This document shows positions 63,363 through 64,000 of a stretch of DNA of 64,000 nt, piece after piece. Each line of letters opens with the position of its first letter. Within the stretch, counting starts at the first letter, position 1. The stretch is taken from assembly GCA_036495685.1 (NCBI GenBank), contig DASXMJ010000052.1, positions 22,680-86,679 on the forward strand. The letters run 5' to 3'. This stretch comes from Candidatus Binataceae bacterium (GTDB lineage: Bacteria; Desulfobacterota; Binatia; Binatales; Binataceae). Below the pieces are notes generated by a model. That model had not been told where the DNA came from. It made no database searches and was given only the letters and a program-made list of their open reading frames with translations. The translations under genes and the position numbers were made by a program.

Positions 63363-64000
63363 ATGGCCAAAGTCTACGTGCTCCAGCATCATCGCGTCGA
63401 AAATCTCGGCACGATTGCCGAGGCGCTCGAAGGCGCGGCCCTGGCGTGGCAATACATTCGCGTCCACGAAGGGCATCCGGTTCCCAGGGAGATGAAAGGC
63501 GCGGGTGGTCTAATCGTGATGGGCGGCCCAATGGCCGCCTATCAAGCCGATCGGTACCCATTCCTGCGTGACGAGATGGTGTTGATCGAGCAAGCCGTCA
63601 CGGAGGAGCTGCCGGTGCTCGGGGTCTGTCTGGGTGCCCAAATAGTGGCAGCTGCACTCGGCGCCAAAGTCACACGCAATCCGGCCGGAAAGGAAATTGG
63701 ATGGTATCCCGTGACCTTGTCCGACGCCGCCCTGGAGGACCGGCTGTGGCGCGGGGTAGCTCCAACCATCACTCCGTTCCACTGGCACGGCGATATCTTC
63801 GAGTTGCCCACGGGCGCGGTCTCGCTGGCTTCATCTGAGAAGACACCCTGCCAAGCGTTCCGCTACGGCAAGAGCGTATACGCGCTGCAATTCCATATTG
63901 AAGTGACGCCCGAATCGGTAGCTGCCATGGCCGCGGAGTGGCCGCGGGAACTGGAAAAGGAAGAGATTTCTGCCGCCGAAATGATTGGCGCAGCCGCGGG
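63363..64000 (+). CDS. Class I glutamine amidotransferase (3' end cut by window)
   Basis: An amidotransferase of the GMP-synthase-like class I fold, open from ATG 63363 to the window end (212 residues without a stop). Seen: GLIVMGGPMAAYQAD, the nucleophile GVCLGAQIVAAALGA, the HWHGD block, and the histidine-glutamate pair in ALQFHIEVTPE. This is the stand-alone type, related to proteins annotated GuaA-like or YfeJ-like. Substrate unknown. Confidence 0.9.
   Translation, partial: MAKVYVLQHHRVENLGTIAEALEGAALAWQYIRVHEGHPVPREMKGAGGLIVMGGPMAAYQADRYPFLRDEMVLIEQAVTEELPVLGVCLGAQIVAAALGAKVTRNPAGKEIGWYPVTLSDAALEDRLWRGVAPTITPFHWHGDIFELPTGAVSLASSEKTPCQAFRYGKSVYALQFHIEVTPESVAAMAAEWPRELEKEEISAAEMIGAAA

Overview
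The window is a GC-rich bacterial chromosome segment of 64 kb with about 66 recognisable protein genes, no rRNA or CRISPR array, and no tRNA or complete insertion sequence that I could find by eye. The organism is Gram-negative: it has a type II secretion operon, an LptE-like lipoprotein and other lipoproteins. Crotonases, acyl-CoA dehydrogenase, LLM-type flavin enzymes, amidohydrolase-2 and SnoaL-like proteins lie beside a long-form HisG and a GspN. This suggests a soil or sediment 'deltaproteobacterial' lineage, with Desulfobacterota-like groups such as Binatota as a plausible guess. That placement is inference, because the window holds no marker such as 16S rRNA.

Layout. 1-16.4 kb is an accessory, catabolic region. 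It holds the tail of an acyl-CoA dehydrogenase, a large LuxR-type regulator whose N-terminus looks like the DNA-binding part of an IS630-family transposase, an amidohydrolase with a Rieske oxygenase alpha/beta pair, a tyrosine phosphatase, a two-gene ABC exporter with a small exported protein, a crotonase with a cupin, an LLM oxidoreductase, and several SnoaL/NTF2-fold proteins. Gene decay is visible here: a frameshifted SnoaL gene, a TetR-like remnant, and an alpha/beta hydrolase interrupted by an in-frame TGA. 16.5-26.2 kb is a minus-strand type II secretion operon, gspE-F-G-H-I-J-K-L-M-N, without gspC or gspD beside it, plus a BamE-like lipoprotein. 26.3-31.5 kb holds two more crotonases, hisI-hisG and a lipoprotein hydrolase, and 31.4-38.2 kb holds a Bcp peroxiredoxin, a homoserine-kinase-like enzyme, a MetF-like reductase, folE, rpiA, glycerate 2-kinase and an isocitrate-dehydrogenase-family enzyme.

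38.4-50.6 kb is mostly housekeeping: a YedY-like molybdoenzyme, glpD, nth, then yceD-rpmF-plsX-fabD-acpP-nrdR-ribD-ribBA-nusB-lptE-holA, with rpsT facing them. The RibBA protein keeps an intact GTP cyclohydrolase II half, but its DHBP synthase half has lost the hallmark catalytic residues. 50.7-53.2 kb has a frameshifted VOC gene, a GFA-domain protein, mazG and an esterase. 53.4-59.1 kb is a three-gene operon of GT-C membrane glycosyltransferases: a fusion of two GT-C units, a membrane-anchored exported protein, and a GT-C-like protein ending in a PA14-like domain. 59.4-63.1 kb holds a lipoprotein and the canonical yebC-ruvC-ruvA-ruvB block. The window ends inside a class I glutamine amidotransferase.

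The observations most worth following up are the transposase-like/LuxR fusion, the half-dead RibBA, the GT-C/PA14 operon, and the cluster of genes each broken by a single lesion, which may be real decay or assembly errors.
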